Positions 15,988 to 26,887 are shown, numbered from the stretch's first letter. The stretch is DNA of 64,000 nt from Variovorax ginsengisoli (GCF_030486595.1 NZ_JAUJZH010000018.1:1-64000); one strand, 5' to 3'. Notes: a model not told the origin generated them from the sequence alone. Numbers and translations: made by a program.

Positions 15988-17106
15988 CTAGGACGCCGAC
16001 TCCGGCACCGGCGCCACCTTGTCGCGGATGGCCCGCGCAGTGAAAGTCGTTTTCATTCCGAGCTGGTCGGAGACCTCCGCATCGCTCATGCCGCTCGCGA
16101 TCAGCCGTGCGGCATAGGCGTTGCGCACCAACTGCGGTCCATGGAAGGCCGCCTGGTGGCCCAGCGATTCGAGCGTGCGCTTGACACAACTCGTCACGAC
16201 CCGCTCGGCCAGGTCGGGCGCCACCGGGCTGCAGGCGGCGCCGAGGCCGCCGCCGACCAGTTCGGTCGATTGCACCATGTCGGCCTGCCCGAGGAACAGT
16301 CGGTTGGAGTTGCGCGCGTTTTCTTCGCGCTCGCGACGGGTGCGCACCACCCGCAGCGTGCTTCGGATCGCCAGCCACCGTTGCAGTGCTTTCGCCAGCG
16401 GGGCGCGGCCGACCAGCACGCGGGCCTCGACCTGGCGGTGCCCCGGGGCGCGGACCACCACGCTGCCGTCGGGCCGGAGCGTGATGTTGCGCGGGATCAG
16501 CTTGCAGACTTCGGACAGCTTCAGGCCGCACTCCGCCACCACCAGGCGCAGGGCCAGGTTGCGCGATGGCGTCCAGCCATCGGGAAGCTGGTCCGATTCC
16601 TCCTCGAACAAGCGCACGGCCATCCGCTCGTAGGCCGCGAGGAAGCTCGGGCCGGGCGGCAACGGGGGATCGGTGGTGAAGCGGGTCTCGGGCTGGCGCC
16701 GCTTGCGTTCGAGCACCACGGATGCGGGATTCGCCGCCACCACGCCGATGGCTTGCAGGTGCGTGAACACGCGATGGATCTCGGCCAGGTAGGTCCGCAT
16801 GGTGCGCACGCTGGCAGGCGCATCGGCCCGGCCGCGCAAGCTGTCCAGGAAGGATTCGACATGGGCCTGCCTCACCTCGTCGAGCCGCAGCGAGCGGCCG
16901 GCCAGCCAGCGGCAGAACTTGCCCCAGAACGACTGGTAGAGCTTGTTGCTGTGCGCGGTGTAGAGCGGGGCATCGTCGCTGCCGACGTCCTTTTTCCAAC
17001 TCAAGGTCGAACGCCACTGCCGGTGGGCGTCGGCCGGATTCTTCAGCCAGGGCAGGGGCGCTTCACGGGAGACGGCGATGGTGTGGGGCATGTGAAGCGG
17101 CAGCAT
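15988..17106 (-). CDS. Tyrosine-recombinase (phage integrase)-fold protein with degenerate active site
   Basis: A 372-residue protein with the two-domain layout of tyrosine recombinases: an N-terminal SAM-like core-binding domain (about 45-130, KLYQSFWGKFCRWLAG...VRTMRTYLAEIHRVFTHL) and a C-terminal catalytic-type domain. Active-site positions are mostly altered. The first Arg is Lys (GLKLSEV, K196). The HxxR box is QLVR (Q325, R328 kept). The LGH box is LGM (M351). No Tyr is present nine residues on (I360). It therefore probably cannot cut and rejoin DNA but may still bind it. No att sites or phage genes flank it. The start may be the ATG at 17091 (see the promoter entry). Confidence 0.75.
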   Translation of the reverse strand: MLPLHMPHTIAVSREAPLPWLKNPADAHRQWRSTLSWKKDVGSDDAPLYTAHSNKLYQSFWGKFCRWLAGRSLRLDEVRQAHVESFLDSLRGRADAPASVRTMRTYLAEIHRVFTHLQAIGVVAANPASVVLERKRRQPETRFTTDPPLPPGPSFLAAYERMAVRLFEEESDQLPDGWTPSRNLALRLVVAECGLKLSEVCKLIPRNITLRPDGSVVVRAPGHRQVEARVLVGRAPLAKALQRWLAIRSTLRVVRTRREREENARNSNRLFLGQADMVQSTELVGGGLGAACSPVAPDLAERVVTSCVKRTLESLGHQAAFHGPQLVRNAYAARLIASGMSDAEVSDQLGMKTTFTARAIRDKVAPVPESAS

Positions 17107-17130
17107 ACCGAGTGCCGGGCGGCCTGTCCA
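17102..17130 (-). promoter_or_regulatory. Candidate sigma-70 promoter of the integrase-like gene
   Basis: On the reverse strand TGGACA (17130-17125) and TATGCT (17107-17102) are separated by exactly 17 bp, a good match to the -35/-10 consensus. The -10 contains the first possible ATG (17106), so if this promoter is used translation would start at the ATG at 17091, with a leader of only a few bases. Confidence 0.45.
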
Positions 17131-17210
17131 TGGTGCGGTATATCACAAGAAAACCAGCCACTTCGATTTCGCGCTCGTCAAATGCGGTGTGGTCATGGCG
17201 CTGGCACGCT

Positions 17211-17903
<693 letters not shown>

Positions 17904-17906
17904 GTT

Positions 17907-20648
17907 TCAGGGTGGAAGTTCAATCGGTTCGGGCGGCTCGCGGCGCGGCAGCGTGACCGTGAATTCTGCCCCGCCGCCGACCGCATTTGCCGCCTCGATC
18001 TCGCCGCCGTGGGCGTTGACCACCGCCTTGCAGATCGCCAGCCCGAGCCCGAATCCGGGCGTCGCCGATTCGGCCTGGCCGCGCGTGAATTTATCGAACA
18101 GCGTCGCCTCCCGCCCCCGCAGCCCCGCGGGCAGCCCCGCCCCGTGGTCGCGCACCCGCAGCACCAGCGCCCGCTCGGTCGCCTGCGCGCCGACCACGAT
18201 CGGCGGTGCGCCATACTTGGCCGCGTTCTCGAGCAGGTTGACCAGCACGCGCTCGATCAGCACCGCGTCGAACTCGACCAGCGGCAGGTCCGCCGGGAGC
18301 TCGGTCCGGACCGGCATGTCCTTCAGCGCCGGCCGCGCCGATCGGATCGCCGATCCGACCACTTCCTCGACCGACTGCCAGTCCCGGCGCAGGTTGACGG
18401 CGCCTCCCGCGATGCCGCTTTCGAGCCGCGCCATGTCCAGCAGGTTGCTGACCAGCGCGTGCAGCTGGTGCGCCTGGGCGACGATCGCACGCGCCGCCTG
18501 CCGTGCATCCGCGCCCTCGGGCAACGCCTGCAGGGATTCGGCCAACGCGATGAGGGCGGTCAGCGGGGTGCGAACGTCGTGCGAGATCGCCCCCAGCAGC
18601 GCATTGCGCAGGCGCTCGGACTCCATCTCGACCACCGCCTGCTGCGCCACCTCCACGTAGTGCACCCGTTCCAGCGCGATCGCGATCTGGCGCGCCAGCG
18701 TGTCGAGCTGCTGGGCCTGCTCGGGAATCAGCAGCCAGCGCGGCTGTGCCGGTGCCAGCGCGAGCACGCCGCGCACCCGCATCGGCGCCTGCAGCGGCAC
18801 GTAGTGCCAGGGCTGGGCGGCCAGCGTGGCGGTCCCCAGCCCGGCCGGTTGTCCGTGCCGAAAGCACCAGTCCGCGACGCTGGCATCGAAGCCCGGCGGC
18901 GCCGGCACGGGCATCAGCAGCCGATCGTTGGCGTCGGTCACCAGCACCACCGCCCGGCCACCGAAATGGCCTTGCACCGCCGCTGCGCCGAGCGCGACCA
19001 CCTGCGTGCTCTCGAGCGCCGCCGACAGTTCGCGCGTGAGCTCGAACAGCGAGCGCGCGCGCCGCTCGCGGCTGGTCGACACACCGGCCGTGAAGCGCAG
19101 ACCGGCGGTCAGCTGGCCCACCAGCAGGCCGACCACGAGCATCACGGCGAAGGTCACGAGGTACTGGACGTCGCTGACCGCCAGCGACAGGCGCGGCGAG
19201 ACGAAGAAGAAGTCGAAGGCCGCCACGTTGAGCAGCGCCGACAACGCGGCCGGCCCGCGGCCGAAGCGCATCGCCACGCCCACCACGCCGAGCAGGAACA
19301 GCATGACGATGTTGCTCAGCTCCAGCACGTTGGCCAGCGGCGTGGCCAGCAGCGTGATGGCGGCACCGACCGCTACCGTCCAGGCGTAGCCCGGCCACCG
19401 CGCCTGCGCCGAGCCGGCTTCCTCGTGCGGCTCGCCGTCGCCCCGTGGGGCCGGACGGAGCTTGGCCAGTCGGCGCGAACTGTCGGCGGGCGCCACTTCG
19501 ACGATGTCGACGGCCGGGGCGTGGCGCGCCAGCTCGCGCACGAGCATGGCCCTGGGCCACCAGCGCGCCCAGCCCCGGGCCGGCTCGGCGCGGCCGACCA
19601 CTAGCGTGGCGCAGTTGAGCCGCTGTGCTTGCGCGGCCAGCGCCTGCGCGATGTCGACGCCGGTCAGCACCGCGGTCTGCGCGCCGAGCTCCTCGGCCAG
19701 CTTGAGCACGGCCAGGATGCGGTCGCGCTCGGCGGCGGCGAGCCGCTGGAGCCGGGGTGTCTCCACATAGGCTGCGTGCCAGCGCACATTGAGCTGCCCG
19801 GCCAACCGTGCGGCGGTGCGCACGGTCTGCCCCGCGCCTTCGTGCGGACCGACGCAGGCGAGGATGGCGCCCGAGGTGTTCCAGGCCGGCGGCCCGGCAT
19901 CCCCCTGTGGTCCCGACTGCTCGACCCGCCAGCCGCGCACGTCGTCTTCCACATGCTCGGCGGTGCGCCGCAGGGCGATCTCGCGCAGCGCGATGAGGTT
20001 GCCCTTGCGGAAGAAGTTCTGCGCCGCGCGCTCGGCCTGCTGCGGCAGGTAGACCTTGCCGGCCGCCAGCCGCGACGTCAGCTCGTCGGGCGTGACGTCG
20101 ACCAGCACCACCTCGTCGGCATCGTCGAGCACGCTGTCGGGCACGGTCTCTTGCACCCGCACGCCGGTGATGGCGCCGACCGTGCCGTTCAGGCTCTCCA
20201 GGTGCTGCACGTTGAGCGCCGACCAGACCTCGACGCCGGCGGCAAGCAGCTCCTGCACGTCCTGCCAGCGCTTGGCATGGCGCGAGCCGGGTGCATTGGT
20301 GTGCGCCAGTTCGTCGACCAGCAGCAGCGCCGGCTTGCGCGCCAGCGCGGCGTCGAGGTCGAACTCGCCGAGCGTGCGGCCGCGGTAGGCGACCTCGCGC
20401 AAGGGCAGCGATTCGAGCCCCGCCAGCAGGGCCGCGGTTTCGCTGCGGCCGTGGGTCTCGACCACCCCGATCAGCACATCCCGCCCGGCGGCCCGTTCGC
20501 GCTGCGCCGCGCTCAGCATGGCCCAGGTCTTGCCGACACCGGCGCTGGCGCCGAAGTAGATGCGCAGCCTGCCGCGCTGGGCGCGCTGCTCGTCCGCCCG
20601 CAACTGGGCAATCAGGGCATCGGGGTCGGGGCGGGTGTCGTCGATCAT
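17907..20648 (-). CDS. kdpD: KdpD sensor histidine kinase
   Basis: A 913-residue full-length KdpD. The N-terminal KdpD domain has Walker-like GASAGVGKTWAML (about 33-45) and LLLVDELAHTNAPGSRH, followed by a USP-like domain (about 250-370). Four closely spaced membrane helices follow (about 425-520: WTVAVGAAITLLATPLANVL, NIVMLFLLGVVGVAMRFG and others), then a GAF-like region, the kinase H-box ISHDVRTPLTALI and an ATPase domain (ENAAKYGAPPI, GFGLGLAICKAVVNAHGG). It senses potassium limitation and turgor-related signals and phosphorylates KdpE. It is the fifth gene of the kdp set and follows kdpC after 49 bp. Confidence 0.95.
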   Translation of the reverse strand: MIDDTRPDPDALIAQLRADEQRAQRGRLRIYFGASAGVGKTWAMLSAAQRERAAGRDVLIGVVETHGRSETAALLAGLESLPLREVAYRGRTLGEFDLDAALARKPALLLVDELAHTNAPGSRHAKRWQDVQELLAAGVEVWSALNVQHLESLNGTVGAITGVRVQETVPDSVLDDADEVVLVDVTPDELTSRLAAGKVYLPQQAERAAQNFFRKGNLIALREIALRRTAEHVEDDVRGWRVEQSGPQGDAGPPAWNTSGAILACVGPHEGAGQTVRTAARLAGQLNVRWHAAYVETPRLQRLAAAERDRILAVLKLAEELGAQTAVLTGVDIAQALAAQAQRLNCATLVVGRAEPARGWARWWPRAMLVRELARHAPAVDIVEVAPADSSRRLAKLRPAPRGDGEPHEEAGSAQARWPGYAWTVAVGAAITLLATPLANVLELSNIVMLFLLGVVGVAMRFGRGPAALSALLNVAAFDFFFVSPRLSLAVSDVQYLVTFAVMLVVGLLVGQLTAGLRFTAGVSTSRERRARSLFELTRELSAALESTQVVALGAAAVQGHFGGRAVVLVTDANDRLLMPVPAPPGFDASVADWCFRHGQPAGLGTATLAAQPWHYVPLQAPMRVRGVLALAPAQPRWLLIPEQAQQLDTLARQIAIALERVHYVEVAQQAVVEMESERLRNALLGAISHDVRTPLTALIALAESLQALPEGADARQAARAIVAQAHQLHALVSNLLDMARLESGIAGGAVNLRRDWQSVEEVVGSAIRSARPALKDMPVRTELPADLPLVEFDAVLIERVLVNLLENAAKYGAPPIVVGAQATERALVLRVRDHGAGLPAGLRGREATLFDKFTRGQAESATPGFGLGLAICKAVVNAHGGEIEAANAVGGGAEFTVTLPRREPPEPIELPP

Positions 20649-20697
20649 GGAGCGGGCAGGGCGTCGAAGGTTATCCCATCGGCCGCTGCGCTCGCCA

Positions 20698-21276
20698 TCA
20701 CGGCGCGGGTTGCAGGTCGAGTGCCAGGTTGAGCGCCAGCACGTTGACGCGCGGCTCGCCGAGCAGGCGCCACTGCGGGGCTTCGGTGTGGGCGTCGATC
20801 AGTCGCTCGACAACTTCGAGCGGCAGCTGCCGCTGCCTTGCCACGCGCGGCGCCTGGTAGTGCGCGGCGGCCGGGCTGATGTGCGGATCGAGCCCGCTCG
20901 CCGAGGTCGTCACCAGGTCGACCGGCACTGGCACGGTGTTGCCCGGATCGGCCGCGCGCAGCGCTTCGACACGTGCCTTGACGGCGTCGACCAGCGCCGG
21001 ATTCAGCGGCCCCTGGTTGGCGCCGCCCGAGGCGGCCGCGTTGTAGGGCATCGGCGCCGTGGCCGACGGCCGGCCCCAGAAGTGGGCCGGGTCGCTGAAG
21101 TTCTGGCCGATCAGCGTCGAGCCGACCGGCGCGCCGTCGCGCAGCACCAGGCTGCCGCCGGCCTGGGCCGGGAACACGGCCTGCGCGACGCCGGTCACGG
21201 CCAGCGGATAGACGATGCCGGTGAGCGCACCGAGCAGCGCGAACAGGACCAGCGCGGGACGAAGGATGTTGGCCAT
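20698..21276 (-). CDS. kdpC: KdpC, potassium-transporting ATPase subunit C
   Basis: A 192-residue KdpC. A single N-terminal membrane helix (RPALVLFALLGALTGIVYPLAVTGVAQ) is followed by the periplasmic domain with the family signatures GSTLIGQNF, FWGRPSAT, YNAAASGGANQGPLNP and LVTTSASGLDPHISPAAA. It stabilises the KdpFABC complex at the inner membrane. The ATG at 21276 (MANILRP) is preferred over an upstream ATG that would add ten non-family residues. It lies 10 bp after kdpB. Confidence 0.95.
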   Translation of the reverse strand: MANILRPALVLFALLGALTGIVYPLAVTGVAQAVFPAQAGGSLVLRDGAPVGSTLIGQNFSDPAHFWGRPSATAPMPYNAAASGGANQGPLNPALVDAVKARVEALRAADPGNTVPVPVDLVTTSASGLDPHISPAAAHYQAPRVARQRQLPLEVVERLIDAHTEAPQWRLLGEPRVNVLALNLALDLQPAP

Positions 21277-21286
21277 GGTGATGCTT

Positions 21287-23383
<2,097 letters not shown>

Positions 23384-23393
23384 GGTCAGGGCC

Positions 23394-25199
23394 TCACTTC
23401 GCCCACAGCATCAGGTGCTCGACCACCGGCCCGAGGGCCAGCGCCGGCACATAGTTCAGGAGTCCCACCAGCAGCACGGTGCCCACCAGCAGGGTGACGA
23501 ACAGCGGGCCGTGCGTGGGCATCGTTCCGGCCGTGACCGGCAGCCGCTTCTTGGCCGCCAGGGCGCCGGCGATCGCCAGCACCGGCACGATCACCGCGAA
23601 GCGGCCGAACCACATCGCCACCGCCAGCAGCGCGTTGTAGAAGGGCGTGTTGGCCGACAGGCCCGCGAAGGCGCTGCCGTTGTTGTTCCCGGCCGAGGTC
23701 AGCGCATAGAGGATCTCGGAGAAGCCATGGGCGCCCGGGTTCGCGATGCCGGCCTTGCCGGCGTCGGCGATCACCGCCACCGCGGTGCCCGCCAGCACCA
23801 GGATCGGCGTCACCAGGATCGCGATCGAGGTCAGCTTCATCTCGTGCACCTCGATCTTCTTGCCGAGGTACTCCGGCGTGCGGCCGATCATCAGGCCGGC
23901 GATGAAGACCGCCAGGATCGCGAACACCAGCATGCTGTAGAGCCCGGTGCCGACGCCGCCGAAGACCACCTCGCCGAGCTGCATCAGCACCATCGGCACC
24001 ATGCCGCCGAGCGGCGTGAAAGCATCGTGCATGGCGTTCACCGCGCCGCACGAGGCCGCCGTGGTGACGGCGGCGAAAAGGGCCGAGGCCGTGACGCCGA
24101 AGCGCAGTTCCTTGCCCTCCATGTTGCCGCCGGCCTGCAGCGCGCTGGCGGCCTGATCGACGCCGAGGGCGCCGAAGAGCGGGTTGCCTGCCTGCTCGGC
24201 CGGAATCACCACGACCACCGCCGCGACGAACAGCACGGTCATGGCCGCCAGCACCGCCCAGCCCTGGCGCAGGTCGCCCACCACCCGCCCGAAGGCGAAG
24301 CACAACGCCGCCGGGATCAGGAAGATCGCCAGCATCTGGGCGAAGTTGGCGAGCGCCGTCGGGTTCTCGTAGGGATGCGCCGAATTGGCGTTGAAGAAGC
24401 CGCCGCCGTTGGTGCCGAGCATCTTGATCGCCTCCTGCGAGGCGACCGGGCCCATCGCCAGCGTCTGGGTCGTCGTGCGGGCGTCCGCCAGCACCGGGTT
24501 GCCCGCTGCGTCCTTCAGCGGTTGGCCCACCGCGTCGAGCTTCGGTGTCTGGTAGGCGGTGGCCTCGACCGTGGCGACGGTCTTGTAGGCGTCGAAGTTC
24601 TGGATCACGCCCTGGGCCGAGAAGAAGACCGCCAGCACGAACGACAGCGGCAGCAGCAGCCACAGGGTGATGCGCGTGAGGTCGACCCAGAAGTTGCCGA
24701 CCACGCCGCGGCCGTCGGTGCTGCGCGCCGCGAAGCCGCGGGCCAGCGCGAAGGCCACCGCGATGCCGGTGGCGGCCGAGAAGAAGTTCTGCACCGTGAG
24801 GCCGAGCATCTGCGTCAGGTAGCTCATCGTCGACTCGCCGGCATAACCTTGCCAGTTGGTGTTCGAGACGAAGCTGACCGCGGTGTTGAACGAAGAATCC
24901 GGCGCCACCGCCGCCATGCCCGCGGGGTCCAGCGGCAGCACGGCCTGCAGCCGCTGCAGGCCGTAGAGCGCCAGCGCGCCGATGGCGTTGAAGGCCAGCA
25001 GCGCCAGCGCATAGGGGCGCCAGTGCATCGGTTGGCCGGGCGAGGTGCCGGCCAGCCGGAACAGCGGCGTCTCGATGCGCTGCATCCAGCGCGGCAACGC
25101 GCCGTTGCACAACAGCGCCAGGTAGCGGCCGAGCGGCCAGGCCAGCAGGCCGAGCACGGTCAGGAAGAGGGCCAGCAGGCCCCAGGCCGGGGTGTCCAT
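23394..25199 (-). CDS. kdpA: KdpA, potassium-binding channel-like subunit
   Basis: A 601-residue polytopic inner-membrane protein of the superfamily of potassium transporters. It has about ten helices and family segments such as VSFVSNTNWQGYAGESTMSY, GTNGGGFFNANSAHPYENP and TSAGNNNGSAFAGL, which form the selectivity-filter loops. The ATG at 25199 gives the normal N-terminus (MDTPAWGLLALFLTVLG) and shares its A with the kdpF stop (TGATG), indicating coupled translation. It works with KdpB, C and F in high-affinity potassium uptake. Confidence 0.96.
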   Translation of the reverse strand: MDTPAWGLLALFLTVLGLLAWPLGRYLALLCNGALPRWMQRIETPLFRLAGTSPGQPMHWRPYALALLAFNAIGALALYGLQRLQAVLPLDPAGMAAVAPDSSFNTAVSFVSNTNWQGYAGESTMSYLTQMLGLTVQNFFSAATGIAVAFALARGFAARSTDGRGVVGNFWVDLTRITLWLLLPLSFVLAVFFSAQGVIQNFDAYKTVATVEATAYQTPKLDAVGQPLKDAAGNPVLADARTTTQTLAMGPVASQEAIKMLGTNGGGFFNANSAHPYENPTALANFAQMLAIFLIPAALCFAFGRVVGDLRQGWAVLAAMTVLFVAAVVVVIPAEQAGNPLFGALGVDQAASALQAGGNMEGKELRFGVTASALFAAVTTAASCGAVNAMHDAFTPLGGMVPMVLMQLGEVVFGGVGTGLYSMLVFAILAVFIAGLMIGRTPEYLGKKIEVHEMKLTSIAILVTPILVLAGTAVAVIADAGKAGIANPGAHGFSEILYALTSAGNNNGSAFAGLSANTPFYNALLAVAMWFGRFAVIVPVLAIAGALAAKKRLPVTAGTMPTHGPLFVTLLVGTVLLVGLLNYVPALALGPVVEHLMLWAK

Positions 25200-25297
25200 C
25201 AGAACTCCTCGGCGCAGATGAGGGCGAAGACCAGGTAGGCGAACAGCGCGATCGCGATCAGCCCGGCAAAGCCGTAGAGCACTTCGAGGCCGATCAT
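25199..25297 (-). CDS. kdpF: KdpF, small membrane subunit of the Kdp complex
   Basis: A 32-residue peptide (MIGLEVLYGFAGLIAIALFAY...) consisting of one membrane helix and a short LICAEEF tail, the length and form of KdpF. It directly precedes kdpA with a one-base overlap and its ATG overlaps the stop of a further small gene by ATGA. KdpF stabilises the KdpABC complex. Confidence 0.9.
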   Translation of the reverse strand: MIGLEVLYGFAGLIAIALFAYLVFALICAEEF

Positions 25298-25398
25298 GAG
25301 CGCTCTCCCCTGGGCGCCTCGAGCCGTCCAAGCCCCCACACCATGGCCGCGGTCGCGGCCCACATCGCCGCCAGGGCGGCTATCCAAACGATGTCCAT
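25294..25398 (-). CDS. 34-aa single-helix membrane peptide upstream of kdpF
   Basis: The reverse strand encodes a 34-residue peptide: MDIVWIAALAAMWAAT, then AAMVWGLGRLEAPRGERS. It has one hydrophobic helix and a basic C-terminus. AGGAGAG lies at suitable distance before the ATG at 25398, and the stop overlaps the kdpF start (ATGA), the arrangement of a translationally coupled first cistron. I recall short unannotated peptides at this place in other Burkholderiales kdp operons, but know of no function. It could be an additional small subunit or a leader that sets kdpF translation. Confidence 0.65.
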   Translation of the reverse strand: MDIVWIAALAAMWAATAAMVWGLGRLEAPRGERS

Positions 25399-25446
25399 CG
25401 ATCACTCTCCTGCATGCGAAAACAGGCGGTCAGTGTCGGGAGACGG

Positions 25447-25496
25447 GCGTAAAGACGGGGAACAGAGTGGGCGAGGGGGCGTAAAGAAAGCGTAAA
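25447..25496 (-). promoter_or_regulatory. Candidate KdpE operator upstream of the kdp operon
   Basis: The reverse strand has TTTACGC direct repeats at 25496-25490 and 25485-25479 (GCGTAAAGAAAGCGTAAA on the given strand), 11 bp apart, and a third TTTACGC at 25453-25447, about three helical turns away. T-rich repeats followed by a C-rich tract resemble the KdpE site I recall from the E. coli kdpF promoter. They sit 50-100 bp ahead of the first kdp cistron, where a KdpE activator should bind. Confidence 0.6.
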
Positions 25497-25576
25497 TGGA
25501 AAGCGCCGATACGGCGGCGCCGCCGGATCTGCCACGGTCGAATCGTCGCGATCTGCTTCTTTACCGGGGCGCGGCG

Positions 25577-25595
25577 ATGGGTCACAGTGACCCAT
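25577..25595. promoter_or_regulatory. Perfect 19-bp palindrome over the start codon of the DUF2970 gene
   Basis: ATGGGTCACAGTGACCCAT is perfectly symmetric about its central A. Its last bases are the AT of the ATG at 25594, and it fills the place where a Shine-Dalgarno should be; no good ribosome site is visible. It could be a protein operator or an RNA hairpin that hides the start. It lies in the divergent gap shared with kdp. Confidence 0.5.
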
Positions 25596-25782
25596 GTCCA
25601 AGTTTCTTCGCTACCTGCGCGCCGTCCTGTGGGGTTTCATCGGCCTGGGCGGCCGGCGGGCCGACGCCGACGAACGGGTCGACCAGGCCGGCGCGATACC
25701 GACCATCGCCATTGCGCTGGTGCTGGTGCTGCTGCTGGTGGCCGGCCTGATCGCGCTGGCCAGGTTCGCCGCCGGGACCTGA
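25594..25782 (+). CDS. DUF2970-family small membrane protein
   Basis: A 62-residue protein with an amphipathic N-terminus (MSKFLRYLRAVLWGFIGLGGRR), a short polar stretch and a C-terminal membrane helix (PTIAIALVLVLLLVAGLIALARF). This matches the layout of DUF2970 proteins, common in Beta- and Gammaproteobacteria and of unknown function. It is divergent from the kdp operon. The start lies inside a perfect palindrome. Confidence 0.8.
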   Translation: MSKFLRYLRAVLWGFIGLGGRRADADERVDQAGAIPTIAIALVLVLLLVAGLIALARFAAGT

Positions 25783-25815
25783 TTTTTCAAGCCTCGGCCC
25801 CGGGCGGCGCAGGGC

Positions 25816-26343
25816 TCAGCGCTTGGCCAGCAGTGCGCCCATCGCGAACACCGAGTTCGGCGCATTCACCGGCGGCGACTTGACCCGCCCCGGGAGCACC
25901 GGCACGCTGGTCTTGCGGGCCGCCCGCACCCCTTTGCTGATCTGCTCGTCGACCAGGCTCTGCAGCGTGATCGACTCCAGGAACTCGACCGCGCGGCGGT
26001 TGACCGATTCCCACAGCTCGTCGGTGGTGCAGCGGTGCACGGCACCCGGCGCGTCCGGGCGCTGGGCGCGGTTCTTGAGTTCGGTCTCGTCTTCGATCGA
26101 CAGGATGATTTCGGCCACGCTGATGGCCGACGCCTGGCGTCCGAGCGAATAGCCGCCGCCCGGCCCGCGGGTCGATTCGACCAGTCCCTGGCGGCGCAGC
26201 TTGCCGAACAGCTGCTCGAGGTAGGACAGCGAAATCCGCTGGCGCTGGTGGATGGAGGACAGGTTGACCGGGCCAGTGCGGCCGTTGAGCGCCACGTCGA
26301 TCATGGCGGTGACTGCGAAGCGGCCTTTGGTGGTGAGACGCAT
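25816..26343 (-). CDS. Rrf2-family regulator, IscR-like paralogue without the Fe-S cysteines
   Basis: A 175-residue Rrf2 protein. The wHTH (MRLTTKGRFAVTAMIDVALN, SLSYLEQLFGKLRRQGLVESTRGPGGGYSLGR) is close to IscR. IscR binds a [2Fe-2S] cluster through three Cys and one His in a loop near residues 92-107. Here the same loop (LKNRAQRPDAPGAVHRCTTDELW) retains one Cys, C105, and the others are lost. It should therefore act as a cluster-independent regulator or sense something else. No isc genes are adjacent, so it is not the housekeeping IscR locus. Confidence 0.88.
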   Translation of the reverse strand: MRLTTKGRFAVTAMIDVALNGRTGPVNLSSIHQRQRISLSYLEQLFGKLRRQGLVESTRGPGGGYSLGRQASAISVAEIILSIEDETELKNRAQRPDAPGAVHRCTTDELWESVNRRAVEFLESITLQSLVDEQISKGVRAARKTSVPVLPGRVKSPPVNAPNSVFAMGALLAKR

Positions 26344-26483
26344 CGGTGATTCTTTCTGAGTTGGGGCGCCATGGCGCCGCCGGGGGGGTGCAGGCCGACG
26401 TGCGAAACGTCTTGCTGCGGAGTGCTGGCGTGCGAGGGAACGAGGCGCTTCCCCGCGCGCAGCGGGCCTGGGGCGTGAAAGGC

Positions 26484-26831
26484 CTAGGCGCGGGGTGGCC
26501 GCTTGGGGTGCTCGAGGAAGGCCGAGGCACCGAGCGCCGGCGGCGGTGGTGCCGCGGGCTCCGACATCGTCACCGGGACGAAGAGACCGGGGAGACCGAT
26601 CAGGATCTCGCTGCAGTCGTGGCGCTGCTCGTCGTTGCCGAGGGATTCGTCACCCGGCTCGCTCGGCGCGCCAGCGTCGAAGGTCTTCGAGAGCAACTGT
26701 TCGAACGCCTGTGCCGAGGCCGTGGCGTCGCAGCCGTGCTGGCGCGCTCCCGCGTACCCCTGGGCCGCGGCCGAGAAGCCGAGGCAGCAGAGCACGAATG
26801 CGAGGACAGCGGAGACGAGCCAACGGGGCAT
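26484..26831 (-). CDS. Hypothetical exported protein, 115 aa
   Basis: A 115-residue protein with a clear signal peptide (MPRWLVSAVLAFVLCCLGFSAAAQ), probably cut after AAA or AAQ. The mature part is short, has two Cys (in RQHGCDAT and RHDCSEIL) and a Pro-rich C-terminus. I recognise no family. The ATG at 26831 starts the signal sequence; an upstream in-frame ATG would bury it. It is divergent from the SPFH gene. Confidence 0.6.
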   Translation of the reverse strand: MPRWLVSAVLAFVLCCLGFSAAAQGYAGARQHGCDATASAQAFEQLLSKTFDAGAPSEPGDESLGNDEQRHDCSEILIGLPGLFVPVTMSEPAAPPPPALGASAFLEHPKRPPRA

Positions 26832-26887
26832 GGAAGCGCATTTTAACAATCCGCGTCCGGGGGACGGCCCCTGACTGTGAGACACCG

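Noticed and set aside
15797..15991. Small forward open frame of 64 codons over the candidate RNA
   Set aside because: No ribosome site or protein-like composition, and it runs through the terminator hairpin.
15988..17106. Integrase marking a prophage or genomic island
   Set aside because: Active-site residues are lost and no tRNA, att repeats or phage genes are seen around it.
26365..26378. GGCGCCATGGCGCC palindrome downstream of the exported-protein gene
   Set aside because: A 14-bp GC palindrome is expected by chance in such GC-rich DNA, and it is not placed at a promoter.
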